Of a DNA stretch of 64,000 nucleotides, positions 22,556 through 34,989 are shown one piece after another (position 1 is the first letter of the stretch; the number at the start of each line of letters is the position of its first letter). Source of the DNA: Apoda limacodes (taxonomy: Eukaryota; Arthropoda; Insecta; Lepidoptera; Limacodidae); contig OX291557.1 of the NCBI GenBank assembly GCA_946406115.1, forward strand, positions 16,462,501 to 16,526,500, read 5' to 3'. Under the pieces are notes generated by a model. That model saw only the letters and a list, made by a program, of their open reading frames with translations. It was not told the DNA's origin and made no database searches. A program made the translations under genes and the position numbers.

Positions 22556-23760
22556 TAATCAGCTACTAAAACAAATAGAAATTACCACAAAAACTCACAC
22601 CAAAAAACAAATCCCTAACTAAGAAAGATATAAATTACCTAAACTATCTAGTGACAATACCACCACTTCGTGGGTGAGATCATTTACCTTTCGAGCAATC
22701 TGAAACCTTTGTTATTGTCCAATACCAAATCATTGTTTTATGCTAATATTTTTAATCACCAGATTAGATGTTCGTGTTCACTAATAAATTTAAATATCAA
22801 GTTAATAATTTATCTACAGAAATATTTTCGACAAACAACGTCAGTATCAAAATATATTTCTTAAAATTAATGTAAGTACCATTTAAATTAATCAATTTAA
22901 GTGACACTCTTGACCAATGACCATATGAATCAAGCTTATCTTTAGAAGATATAAAATTAATGGGCCTTTTGACAGTTTTAAGCAATTAAAACCAAATTTT
23001 ATCACTGATTCTGTAATTGTAAATAATTGTTTTACATTAATGAGTTTTGATTATTTTGGATAAACATCAAGCAATTGCATTTAAATTAGTCTGTACTTAA
23101 TATCAACAATTATCTATAGGTACTCGTTTAAATTGTTGAAATAAAAGTAATATTTCTTTATATCTCTTAACCATTTGTTTAAATGAGTAGGTCCACAGTG
23201 ACACATCTGCAGTAAAGTGAACCACATTGATTTTCGTTTAAAGAACAATTCAATTAATTGAGAGTAACTTCTTTTGGATGACTGCAAACTTTTTTTAAAA
23301 AGACAAAAAGTAAATCATTCGTTTACAATTCAGAACTGTACTATAGAGTGATAGCTGCATTTATAATAATAATGCATTTATGATATTCTATCTAATTCTA
23401 TTATATTCTATTTTATACTATCTTATCATTGTCATAAGAACTTACAAATTGGTACATTATTTTGTTCCTGGTCTTTCATTTTACTAAGTTTTGCATTAAA
23501 GTTGGAAGTAACGACTTATGGGTGATGATTATACCCTCTTTGAGGCATTATACTTACAAGATGTAATAGGGTCGGGGTTAATAAGCGAGCATCACGAGGA
23601 AAGCTTAAAAGTATGCTATCGTTTAATCAGAATTTACTCTTCCGAAAACATGAACTTTGATGTTTTTGGTTGTTGTTTAAAAATAAAAAAAAAATTGTAT
23701 TTTTTTGTAAAGTTTGTAGCTTTATTCTGTTTCTTATCTTTACCAGTAATTACTTACTAT
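22556..23760. other. AT-rich stretch with an unsupported open frame
   Basis: An imperfect tattctat-type simple tract lies at 23381-23425. The 81-codon frame at 23518-23763 begins GDDYTLFEALYLQDVIGSG and ends in a T-rich hydrophobic part. No splice or promoter context makes it convincing. Confidence 0.35.
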
Positions 23761-24030
23761 TAGGGCATAAACTGCCCACACCACACCGAGGGCAATTTGG
23801 GCCATAATTCAAGGGCGCGGGCCCAGTACGGATTGTGCACTTGACTGACGTCTTTTTTTTGACATATGCAAGTTTTCTCACGATGTTTTCCTTCACCGAA
23901 ATGCCACTGTAGTGAATAATCAATGTAATTGAGAAAAGAGGAAAGAGATTCTTTACTACAGGCCGGGCTTGAACCTCCGCCCCTCAGGATGTGAGGCGAA
24001 ATGAAAACCCCTAGGCCATCACCGACTATT
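23761..24030 (-). mobile_element. tRNA-derived SINE, copy 2
   Basis: On the minus strand, an A-box-like tggcctagggg (24018-24008) and a B-box ggttcaagccc (23975-23965) lie 32 bases apart. They are followed by the body blocks aacatcgtgagaaaacttgc and attatggcccaaattgccct. The block order matches 1627-1916. The boxes are well kept here, so this is the younger-looking copy. Confidence 0.7.
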
Positions 24031-24276
24031 TTATTACACGCCACCTAAGTCCAGATACATTGTATCAGTAGCAGTGTTCCGGCGATTGGCTAACCAGACC
24101 AAAAGCGCTCTCCAGCCGTTTCGTTTTGTGAGTGACACGGATTTTGGTAAGTGGTGCGTCGTTCTGTGCCGTACAACTACAAGCCGCGCCATTGTTTGAA
24201 ATTGTTTTTTATTGCGTTAAAGACAGAGTAGACAATCTTTGTAGTTTGTGTTTGAATGAAAATTCTCTACTATATC
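24031..24276. other. Unassigned sequence between SINE and MITE
   Basis: Moderately GC-rich at 24070-24190 (ggcgattggctaaccagacc, aagcgctctccagccgtt). No frame longer than 71 codons is open and I recognise no family. Confidence 0.3.
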
Positions 24277-24474
24277 ACGGACGCGAAGCACAAAGAATTT
24301 CGTACATTGACCTTTTACTTTTTAGCCTGTGTCAGTTGTCAAAATAGTAGTTATTTCTGATGACAGCGGTCGGTCATCGCATCTGTGCAAGCGCGACGGC
24401 ATATAATTATGCGCGTGTAACAGAGACAAAGAGTGACCGGTCATTGAAGGAAATTCTTCCTGCTTCGCGTCCGT
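24277..24474. mobile_element. MITE with approximately 26-bp TIRs, 198 bp
   Basis: The left end acggacgcgaagca, then caaagaatttc, is mirrored at the right by gaaattcttcc, then tgcttcgcgtccgt. The outer 14 bp are perfect. The interior is relatively GC-rich with gacagcggtcggtcatcgca, and does not encode a transposase. No target duplication is certain. Confidence 0.75.
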
Positions 24475-25529
24475 ACTACAGCGCTATTCTTTATTCTGTG
24501 GTATAACTAAGATACTGCAACGACAGTTTTACTTTAGACAGCCAGATAGAAATTTTTATTTCTTCTTAAATAATATATTTTATATTCAAAGCCCTATTTA
24601 TTCACATAAATTTGAAATTTATATCTTTATTGAAAATAAGTTTGCCGTATTTTTATTTAAAACTATTGTTAGACAATAAACAATATTTTACTAACTATTT
24701 TTACTGCAGACGAGTTTAATGATTAATTTTAAGTCCAATGATAAAACAGGTATCTACCCGCTAGGCTAAAACAAAAATTAATCATCGCGTGCCGTTTGAC
24801 TTTGGTTGACAAGAAAAATTAATTAACTTTCCGTGTTCGAAAGACAAAAAAGACCAATCAGGTGTCTCGGTCAGGGTAAAAGTACATTAATTTATTTTAT
24901 TTTTTTAATGTCACAGATTATTAGATGTATTGTAAACAACTGTTACTGAAGCTTATTTCGTTACCTGTTTATGATATTACGTTACGTACTAACTTCCTGG
25001 GACATAGATTAGCGATGAATTAAAACAGAGAAGATTGTATTACCTATCTACTAAAACTAAAGGAAAAATAAAATAGTCTTTTTCTGTTTTGACGTAGCCA
25101 ATTTTTTTTTCATGAGTTGTGTCTAAAAGCGCTTTTTATTTCTTTCTCCATGGCGGGTTAGGAAAAGTAGAGTGTATCACTCGGTCACAAAATATTTTTT
25201 ATCTCATATATTCAAATTTGGTTGGTTCTTCGTAAAGAGGGAATTTAAGTTGCAGTTTAAATCCCTAGGAACTTAAAATGATTTCAATTTCGAATGTGGA
25301 TTAAAGAGATCGATCAAGAACATTCTATAAACATGTAATTATGCTGTGTAATAAAAACTGGCTGGCTGTGCTCGCACCAAATAAAAAAAAGCTTGTAAAA
25401 AAACAAAAACTGCGTAAAATGTATTCAGCCTTTGTAATTGTTTACTGAACTTCGTATTTATGATGATACATTTTAAAAAAAAGTGCGTTTTCCTCAAGTA
25501 GTGATAATATATGAAATAAATGTGCCATT
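24475..25529. other. AT-rich gene-free stretch
   Basis: No coding-like frame or known element recognised. Confidence 0.4.
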
Positions 25530-25640
25530 CTTTTTATTAGTTCGCAATGCCTCACTATGCTCGGAATTCTACTCTAGAATCCTTCGCTCCACTCTGGATT
25601 CAAAATAGCGCCCTCGCCGTAAAAATATTATTTTGATCCC
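25530..25640. repeat. Dispersed repeat, family S, copy 2
   Basis: cctcactatgctcggaattc, tagaatccttcgctccactc, tggattcaaaatagcgccct and a ttgatcccttgtt end match the block order of 4520-4650. Confidence 0.5.
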
Positions 25641-25735
25641 TTGTTATACAATCTACTATTATCAAATATATGTTTGTGTATTTAAAGGAAATTACTTAGG
25701 TTAACCTAGGTACATTATTCATAATTTACAAAAAT

Positions 25736-26070
25736 TGGTTCGGCAGCAAGTACCGTACATGCAACTTCTCTTGAGAAAAATTCTTTTACAAAAAAAAAAT
25801 TACGTCATTTTGGATCCGCCATTTTGAATTTTAAAAAACTGATAAAAAATTCGAAATCAGCACCCTCGAAATCCCTTTACTACCCCTCGATACATGAAAT
25901 TTATGTTGCGTGCATAAAAAAGTCAGTTTTTTACGGATAAAAAACGAACTGCTGGACTGATTTATTTCAGACTCCTTTCAGATCTAAGTCATGACGTGGC
26001 GTATCGATTGATATGTCATCAGAGCGATTCGGTCCAGTAGTTATTGAGGAATCGAAAGCCAAAACACACA

Positions 26071-26103
<33 letters not shown>

Positions 26104-26210
26104 TCACTCTAAAAATGATTGCAAATGATTCTCCAAGTCTTGAAACGTAAACACAAAATTTTCGATTTCGATTTTTGGACCTATTCCTTTAACTTCTCAA
26201 GAGAAGTTAA
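25736..26210. mobile_element. CA-bearing short element (family X), complete copy
   Basis: It runs from ttggttcggcagcaagtacc to aacttctcaagagaagttaa. A subterminal aacttctcttgagaa (25763-25777) is the inverse of the right end, giving 15-bp inverted ends. The body includes ccgccattttgaattttaaa, tcatgacgtggcgtatcgat and a (CA)n tract at about 26063-26099. The copy at 39914-40575 is collinear over its whole length. It has no protein-coding capacity and resembles microsatellite-associated elements known from Lepidoptera. Confidence 0.75.
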
Positions 26211-26413
26211 GAAAAGACGCCTACACTAAGCCTAAACCTACTTACAACATGTATACAATAAAATGCATCTCAGAGGCAATGAAGCTTACAAGTGCAGTTA
26301 GTTTCATGTGTCGAATCGCTTGAGACTTAATCTATGTCACGGTGCAGCTGTGTTATCTACAACAAGTTCGGTAGCCGATCGGTCGCTCGCCCGTTAGTAA
26401 TTTGACAGTTCAG

Positions 26414-26638
26414 ATGACAGATTACAACGAGTCACACAGACCACCAAGGAAATTGTCGCTAGTCTCGACCGATACATTTTTGTTCATGATATCACGCTCT
26501 CGGTTCATAATTGGAGACCTTCTGTGTGTCAATACGATAAAATGGTTTTATTTGTATTATCATGTCTTTTTCTATTTATTCTTATCTATTTTATTGTACC
26601 AGTGTTAAATTTTCTAAAATATCGAAAATTAATAAATG
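26414..26638 (+). CDS. Candidate first coding exon, membrane-anchor N-terminus (partial gene)
   Basis: ATG at 26542 opens a frame of 32 codons: MVLFVLSCLFLFILIYFIVP, then VLNFLKYRKLIN. It ends at aataaatg followed by a strong 5' splice signal gtaagt at 26639. A long hydrophobic stretch followed by basic residues is what a signal anchor looks like, as in microsomal cytochromes P450, but no other family motif is present. Upstream, 26340-26541 is less AT-rich and leader-like. A competing ATG at 26414 opens a 65-codon frame (MTDYNESHRPPRKLSLVSTD...) that overlaps and ends at 26608. Either could be the true start, or the upstream one a uORF. No following exon was identified. Confidence 0.35.
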
Positions 26639-26744
26639 GTAAGTTAATCCATAAAATCCATATGTATAACACAAGGATAAAAAGTGAATGTTTATATTTT
26701 TTCTACTGGGAAAATAGCACCATCTGTTATCACTTTTGAAAACC

Positions 26745-27414
26745 ACGTGAAACATGTGAGCTCGCGCCTTTGGGCCAGATTACGAGTTTTTCTGAACAAT
26801 AATAAAAAAATGTATATACTCTGTATCGTAATAATTACGGAATTAGGCATTTAACGTAAAAAAATAATAGGAAAACTTCTTCTTCTTTTAAAGATGTTCT
26901 GAAGATTAAATGACACGTTGGTCAGGTCGTTGTCATGGCTTCAATCTGTCAATTTGTAACACATTAACAAGCTAGCCCTGGAAGAAGCTGTTGGCTTAGT
27001 CCTTAGAAAGTAATATATACGATTGTCATAAAGGAATAGTTAAAAGTATAGCGGGCCATGCATAGTGTAAAATTCAGTACTCATAAAGGGTTCGTAGAGA
27101 CAGTAAAAAAGCTTTGCTTGGGTCGGCTATATCTCGGAATGAAATTAAATGTAATAATTTTTTTTTCAAAGCAAATTCAAAATATGAGCCAACATCTTTG
27201 ATTTTTTTTACATTTTTACAACAAAGCGTTAAGGGATTTATCTTGAATAACGCTAAAGTAACGGCCACTTTAGAGCCCAAAATACACTAAGAAACCTTGT
27301 TGTACCTTCAGATTGATTGACTTAACATTTAGGAGATATTTATTCTTTTAAAATATTGTAATAGCGTGAATAATTATATTTAGTTACATTATGTAAAGAT
27401 TTACTTATTTTAAC
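26745..27414. other. Gene-free stretch
   Basis: No recognised element. The minus-strand frame 27280-27074 (68 codons) is not recognisable. Confidence 0.35.
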
Positions 27415-27560
27415 GTACAACCTAAAACTGTCTTGGAAACTTGAAATTTTAAACGTAGGTTCTAATTATGACGTAGAGCTTGACTAAGATATAATTTTGA
27501 CGAAATTCATCCCCTAAGAGACTAAAGTAAGGGTGTAACTTGTAGTGCGAATTTTTTTAA
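27415..27560 (+). mobile_element. Helitron-like fragment, diverged
   Basis: cttggaaacttgaaatttta, ctaattatgacgtagagctt and gacgaaattcatcccctaag resemble blocks of the fragment at 20700-20915. No termini are preserved. Confidence 0.45.
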
Positions 27561-28219
27561 GAATTTGCTATGAAAATAAATGGTAAAAACAAAATATAAT
27601 TGTTTGACCATTTTTGGAAAATCAACTACTGCTGCGGGAAAAAAATAGGATATGAAACGGACATAAAACTATGAGGGCTCCTCGTTTGACTACGAAACCC
27701 TAAAACTAGAAAAAAAAAAAAGATAAATTAACAACTAGGGATATTAAACATTTCCGGACGGTTACCTATAATTCACATTAAACTAACATAATTCAAATAA
27801 ATTTTGTTCAAAGTAATCTTCAAATAAATTATGTTATTTACGGCCTACAGAAACATTTTTTTCGCATAGGCGGTCGTATCTAATTACAAATTTTCTTTAT
27901 ATGATTATGATGAATAGACCATAGATATTTTTGAACAACAACAACTGCTATGTTTCGGCAAGTGTTGAAACAAGTACTTAATTTTATTTACTGGTTATAA
28001 ATTTTAAAGTAATATATTATTATGATTATCTAGTCTTTTTTACTATGCCACTCGCAGTGGCTACTGTCAAACCACCTTTTTTTGGCTCGATCAGTTTCTT
28101 TTTACAAAAAAACAATCATCGAAAAAATTCAAACTTGACTGTAGACTTCATTAAGTAACTTTATAGAAAAAATAAAGAAAATGCACCTAGAAAATTGTTA
28201 TTTTAGATATTTACAAACA

Positions 28220-28510
28220 ACAGGACCTTCCAGGAGTACCCTGGAGAACGTTGTTTCGCTAAAGTCCCTCTACTTTGTATACATTATAAAGCCTATGTCC
28301 ATCTGGAATAATGTTCTTTTCAAACAATTAATCTAGAGGTTAGAGGTTATATAATAAAACGCAACTCTCTCTATACGTATATAAGTATATCTAGATAAAA
28401 ATAATTATAATGTTGTACATTTAACTTTCTAATTTACGCGTTTTGCAGCGAGAACACAACCCTGTACCGCACGATGCTAGTCGCCTCGTTTCGTCAAATA
28501 TTATAGTAAT
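28220..28510 (+). other. Two exon-like patches of unknown nature
   Basis: At 28208-28220 acaaacaacag precedes gaccttccaggagtaccctg. At 28440-28448 gttttgcag precedes a GC-richer cgagaacacaaccctgtacc. The second patch can be read C + ENTTLYRTMLVASFRQIL to a stop at about 28506, with codon use unlike the surroundings. Other frames are also open for a while. These could be short exons or conserved regulatory sequence. I cannot choose. Confidence 0.2.
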
Positions 28511-28639
28511 ATCATTTCACAATTCATTTCTCGTAAACGACTGGTATTTAAATATAAATCGAAAGAGCGAAACACAATGGTGTAATCGATAATTGAATTC
28601 AGCATTGATGAACTTTACACCGACCAACCTCCTAGACGC

Positions 28640-31600
28640 CGCAGATTAGAATGGAACTCACGCAGTCATTTATGTAGAGCAGTTATAACCTTCAAAATAA
28701 TTAAAGATTTTATATTGGGTTGATAATCAAATAAGTATAAGGTACCTTATTGTGACTGGTTTTTACACTTCACTTCAGACAAGTATATCTACAGCATAAG
28801 CTAGCTTCGTTTTGTTCTAAATGGGTAACTCTTAAAAATGTTACAATAAAATTGTATTTCAGTCTTGACTAAGGAACCAATAAGTAGTTAGTTATTATTA
28901 AAATAGTTGGAATCAAATAAAAATTAGTGCTATCAAAAAGAAAACTGTCCCAAAACTGCTCTAAAAATATAATTTTTACTATTGAAACTGTACAACAGAA
29001 TAATTAACAATTAATAAATAACCTAGAACTTTTAAGTAAGTATATGAACACAATTTTTAAATTCAATGTTTTAAAAATAAAGATTTTTGAATGTGATCCC
29101 GTGATCAGCAAAAATTGAAAATCTAATAACGCCAATAATAAGATTTAATTCATTAATAAAAACTTTTCTGATCTAAAATTTGATCTTGCTAAAGCACGTT
29201 GCAATTGCTCTATAAATATAACTTGAAAAGCCTGATTGGGCAAGTCATTGTCTGTCGTCATACTTAATGCCAATTAAAAGATTTAGAATTATGAATCTGT
29301 GTTTGTGTCTGACTAATGTGGTCCGTTATTGACAAGCCTTAACTGTGTACTTGGATATACCAAAGCCCATTGCTCATTTTTTGTCTTTGTTAATCATTTT
29401 TTTATCTGACAATGGTCGATGTATCGTTAATTGATCGGAGTTTTTCCTTGGTCTTTGTTTGAGTTTGAGCTGTGTTACGAATTAAGTGACACCGAATGTA
29501 TCATCCACTTAGTGTTTTTATTAGATATCTTTGAATCGCTTTAAGATTTCTTACCAGCATTATTATGAGCAGTATATTCTTACTGATCTTAGTTAAGACT
29601 GTGTCAATGCATTTTTAAATGTTTGAGTTTGAAAAAGTAATTGTTTATTTATTAAAGCAAAAGTTAGCAAAAATATTTCTACGTCACAACCTCTACTGAC
29701 GTTTAAGCAATGTTTTGAAGAGAGGTAAAGCTTACATATATATACTTATTTGGTGCTGTCTCTCTGCTTGAGATTACCTCTCTGCTTCAGTAAATTTGAG
29801 AGCTTTTTCATTTTTCCATCGAGTTAAGTATTTAGAATCATGTTTTTGGATACGTCCTGACCTTCAATATATACTCTTTTTATTGTGTGTCTTCACTAGG
29901 CAAATATGTTTAATAATCTAACCTAACAAGTAACCTTGCTGTAAAAACAAATAACTTTTTAATCTAAAACTTCAACTTCTGTCTTTAATTAGTTCTGAAA
30001 TTAAATAGAACCTTTTTAAATAGAGATAAGAACTTTATTTTCATTAATCATTGTGGTCATTACTCAATAATAATTGTACAGTGTCCATGTCTATCTGAAG
30101 CCTAATTTGATTTTTGGTACCCTTACACTGAGGATTCGGGAATTATCGAGATGGTTAATAAAGAGTCTACAATGTTATAATAGCAATCGAGTAAAAGAGT
30201 TAAGAATACTAACGGATAAAATAGCAAAGAAAATGGGACAAATACTATGAATAGAGTTGCTGTTACCCAAGAAGTTACACGTAACTATATTTATCTAAAC
30301 TTTTAACAAAGTCAAGCGGTTGAAAAAATGCAAATAATAATGTTTGCCACAGACACCTTGGCTTTGCTATTTTTTCCGAGTTAGTATTCTGAACTAATTT
30401 ACTAAAGCAAAGCTTTGTAAAATGAATGACATTTAGAAAACTGCTAATGCTGTACAGGTTTACTAAATATAACTAGACCCATTGAATTGAGGTATTTGAC
30501 AAATAATTGGAAAGATAGTAATTCAGTACCTAAGAAATCATAATTAAACAACAGTAAGAATTAAAGGATACAAAACGAATTAACTCAATTTATTAACCCC
30601 AAAATAAAAAAAAGATACCGTTCAATCATAATTAATAAGAAAAAGTAATTCTTAAATAAACAAACGTACGTTACTTGTATAACCAAAATATTGATTTTAT
30701 GAAAAGTGTTGTTAAAATTAAAATAGCCAGTTTTGTGTACGGTATATGAACATAGTTCACTGACCCACCACAAAGGTCAAATAAGTCAAACACGAGTGGC
30801 GTGATTGTCAAACCTCTCTACTCAGTACAGCTAATTAATATAAGCTCGCACACAATGGAACGAAACACAATATCGTCGACACGAAGTATATGCGATAGGA
30901 ATTAGCAGGAAATTACTGAGCTATACCATTTTACAATCAAGTTCATGGTATAAGAAACTTTTACTGGTTTTAAAGGAAAGTTACGTGTTTGACCTATTTG
31001 TAAGTAAGATCTTTCAATTGTTTGGTAAAACGGCTGCATCGATTTTGACAAGTGATGTGTCATTTGATTCGTCTTAAAGTTTCAAGTGCCACTGGATATT
31101 GCCATTGCCACCACTGCTTTCTAATTATAATCATAATCAATCACAATCCTAAAGCGTAGAAACCAAAGTAAACGGTATACGCTATAGCACAAATGACCAT
31201 GTTTCAGATATACGTGAATCAATAATAACAACACCAAATAATTAGAGAATTTAAAAGAAAAAGTCATCAAATGGTTAATTATATAGTAGCTAAAAATGAT
31301 AAATATAAGTTTTGAAAGTGAATTTGTAGTAACTATTAGGTAACATAAGAATTTTTGTTCTTAACACAAAACATTTCTGGTTTTATTTACGGACCCGGTT
31401 GTCAGGAACCTTTCGGAAAGAACATAACTATGTTTACGAACGGCAAACATTATACTTCTTTTTGGCAAACTTCTTGTAATATGGTTTCGAATTTATATGT
31501 GCCTGGTATTATACACATATAAATATAACACTACTACCTAATAAACGGAATGTCAAAGCGTTGTGTAAAATACAACAGTAAACTGATCCGTGGGTAGGAA

Positions 31601-34600
31601 AAATCTCAGGTGTTGATATAGTCAAGTTAAACAAAAAATATTTATTCGTTTATTTCTGACTTTCTTGTATTATTTATATAGGAAACATAAATTAATTTCG
31701 TAGTCGACACTAAATTTAGAACAAAGCATTTCAACTAAATCTTTGATGACGTGTTTTTAAATGACTTTAGACGCGGCATAAATTAAAATTAGAATTACGC
31801 AATAATTTAGATTACTCAGATTAACGTGGGCGGTGTTAAATGCGAATTCGTATGGAGCAACATAACTCCATTGACATTTCTTAATCCAAATTAGACGGAT
31901 TTAAAAATATAGTTCATAACAATTGAATAAGAATTGTTTTATTATTTTAAAAACGGTTTTGATTTCACATGTCATAATTTTATTCATTTAAATATATACC
32001 TATAGATATCCCTTTCTGTAGATGAAGTATTTAACATGCACACGTAAGCACGGCAAAACCTTTTTTACACAATCATTATAATATTAGATAGAGAAAACTA
32101 ATTACTGAAAATTCTATTATAGAAAACATATGTTGTTAGTTTGTGTGCATGTGGTTAAGTGATTTTATCGATGTGGCATCCGCTTATGATTCTGGGAAAA
32201 AGTGTTCATGAGAGCAGTAGGTATGTGACTCCTTATTCGAACTTAATCACTGAATAAAAAATTAGAACAACTCAAAGGAATAATCTCTTTGACATTGAAT
32301 TAACTTGCTTGGATCCAATATACGGATGTGTTTTATTTACCAATTTAATGAAGAGAGAGCCCCACCTAAATGTCTCAAGGCGGGCACGAAACTTCCGCAA
32401 GATGAGTCCAAATCAGTAATATGCGTCTAGCGCTCAAATGTTTAATGATTCCCAAATTTATTGGTGGAGAAAATGATTTTACAACACTCCCTGTAAAATA
32501 TTTCAATGATTGCAAAAAAATATCTGTTCAAAAGAAAAAACTATTCAGCCTAACTTATTAACGCTGAGCCGAAACTACTGAAGATAGAACATAGAACTTT
32601 AAACATTATACAGTGTGTTACACTATAAAATGATTTGAAAATAAAGGATTTTTTAGATTTAAAATTAAAAATAATGTATTTACCCATTTACCACGACCAC
32701 GAACGTATATAATTTAAATCAATTTCTCCTGAATAACCCAGTATCTTATGTAAATATCAAAAAGACCAAGAAAGATAAATAAATATCCACCTATTACCTA
32801 TAGTACTGTATATTTACTACTTAGCTAATTAACAACAATATAATTATCATATTTTATCTGTCTTGGTCCTTTTTTTCTATTTTATTTAACTTTCGACCCA
32901 TGTCATAAAATATAGGTTGTTTTTCTTTTCAAATTTCACAGGTTCGATTCCTGACTTAACAAGTTATTTATCAAAATTATTTGAATGCAGTTATACTTAT
33001 TTTGGAAAATAAAAAAATATTTCGTTACAGTAAAATAGGCTACAATTGTTTTTGGTAGGTACTTTATGTCTAACCACGGCCTTTCTTTTTCATCCTGTAT
33101 AATCAAAAAAAAAGATATTAAAGGCTTAAGCTGGCTTTTACCAGTGTTCTTAAACAGTTACTGCTATTGTACCACATACTTTGAATAATGATTTGCAACA
33201 CCGAATATGATGTCAATTAATAAGTTGAGATCACAAAATGATACGTGCCAAATTCCGAGAAGGCTGTTAGTCACGGTGTTCTGTATTTCTTGATCATTAT
33301 TGTCTGTTTGAGTATAATTTGCTAATTGCAACTTTCAATGCCTATTTAAAAAAAACTTCAAAACATTTTGGAGCAGGTTGTACGATATATTCGATATTTA
33401 AAAAAAGAATATTTAGATTGTGCTAATTGGACGGCTGTGATCGTAAAACATTTGTTTTTTGTTTTTGACGGTTTTCCCGAGATTTAGTTAATAATATACT
33501 TACATTAATAAGAGTATAATTATTATAAAAATTAAGGTATATATATATATGTAAGCATCAAAGTCAATAGTTATAAAAAAGTGAGTTTACACACAAGTTT
33601 TTATCTGACACAGAATTAACAAACTGTCATTTAAAAATCAAGGTTGAGCGAAAATACATGTTTTGTTAGTTTAGTTAACTATGGTTTTTTTTACAAGAGG
33701 TATTAGAAATGGACCGATCATCTATACAACCTTAACACAGTATATTAATAAGTCTTGAGGAGACTACTCAGCTAAATTGACCAATGTCCTGTAAAAGAAT
33801 TTCTTCTTGTGTATAAGATTTCCGGAATCGTATAAGAGGACCGAATTTGGTAGCGCACATTGGGGAAGCATATAGCTTATGAAGCAGTTAAGATAAAATG
33901 AAGGTCTTTTTAAAAATTAAGCCCTGTTCAATTAAGAAGAATACCTAAGATCCTGATTATACCTTATGTAACTTGAAATATAGCTGTTCAAATGTATCAA
34001 CAAGTGAACTAAAGAAAGTCAAGAGAATATCAGATGGATGTCATCTGTTAACACTCTATTTGCAGTTATGCTATAAAGCAAACAAATTAATACCCTGATT
34101 CAGTTGCACATTAAAATACAGATACACAAAGTTCAGGAGCTATTTTACGGTCACATTTATCTTTACCCACTTACATAAACTAAACACACTATATCCAAAG
34201 AAGATACACTCTTACAAGAAAATATACTTTTATATATCTTTGCTGTATCTACCTAAGTCTTCAACTAGGTATAACTCACTCTCATATATTTGCTACCGTA
34301 TGATTCATTCATTAGTTTAGAAATTTTTCCCACACTTTTAACAAAACATGATAATGAACATTAGCAGAATTTCAGAAATGTAAGTGCTTGATAAATAGTT
34401 AAGTGACAGTTGCTAAACGCTACTGTCTAGTTAATAAATCATTTTGTCAAGTGTTTAAAGACGGTGATTCTAAAAATTAAGGTTAATCAACTGCTAAGCG
34501 CTTCCTTGTTAACTTTAAACGGAAGTTCGTAGAATGAATGAATATTCGATACAAAGACCTATATAAACATTATACTACGTAAGTACAATAGTATTTCCTT

Positions 34601-34849
34601 AATTTTTTCAGCCTACGTTAAGACAAACTTAGAAAGGAATGTGTGAAAGGGGGATTTTCTTGTTTCTGTTATATTTACGTCAATGACATAACATTTCTGG
34701 AATAAAGCGCCCTTATGTAAATGCAGTGAATGCAAGCGCGTTAAAACTTAGAAACACAGAGACAGTAGGCTTATTTCTCAAGTACATTGTTTGAATACAC
34801 ATCGCAAGAAAACTGTATACTTCAAAAAGACGTATGAGAAGTCCAGAAT
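28640..34849. other. Repeat-poor AT-rich block
   Basis: About 6 kb with no gene, LINE, SINE or MITE that I recognise. ggttcgattcc at 32942-32952 matches a tRNA B-box but has no A-box or cloverleaf. A block near 33050-33100 (accacggcctttctttttca) resembles 5308-5330 (accacgacctttcttttcca), a minor dispersed repeat. A (TA)n tract lies at 33539-33551. Confidence 0.4.
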
Positions 34850-34985
34850 CCACACCGGGCCTGCGAGATGGACTATGTATATTCCCAAATTTCCATCGCC
34901 CAAGGTAATACGCTGTGTACCAACAGTGGAGACGTATGAAGGCTGGGTAAGGTACGTTCAGCAGTAGACGTCTTTCGGTTGGGTT
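34850..34985 (+). mobile_element. LINE/SINE 3'-end fragment with doubled terminal motif
   Basis: aatccacaccgggcctgcga, cccaaatttccatcgcccaa and gtaccaacagtggagacgta are the closing blocks of a lepidopteran retroelement family whose ends read ccagcagtgggacgt. A second terminal motif (ttcagcagtagacgtctttc) follows within 40 bp, then an agagagagag tract. Confidence 0.6.
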
Positions 34986-34989
34986 TAAA

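Noticed and set aside
26542..26638. Assignment of the hydrophobic first exon to a cytochrome P450
   Set aside because: Only a membrane anchor and basic residues are visible. The proline-rich hinge and haem-binding motifs were not found downstream.
32942..32952. tRNA B-box match ggttcgattcc
   Set aside because: No A-box at the right distance, no acceptor stem and no SINE body around it.
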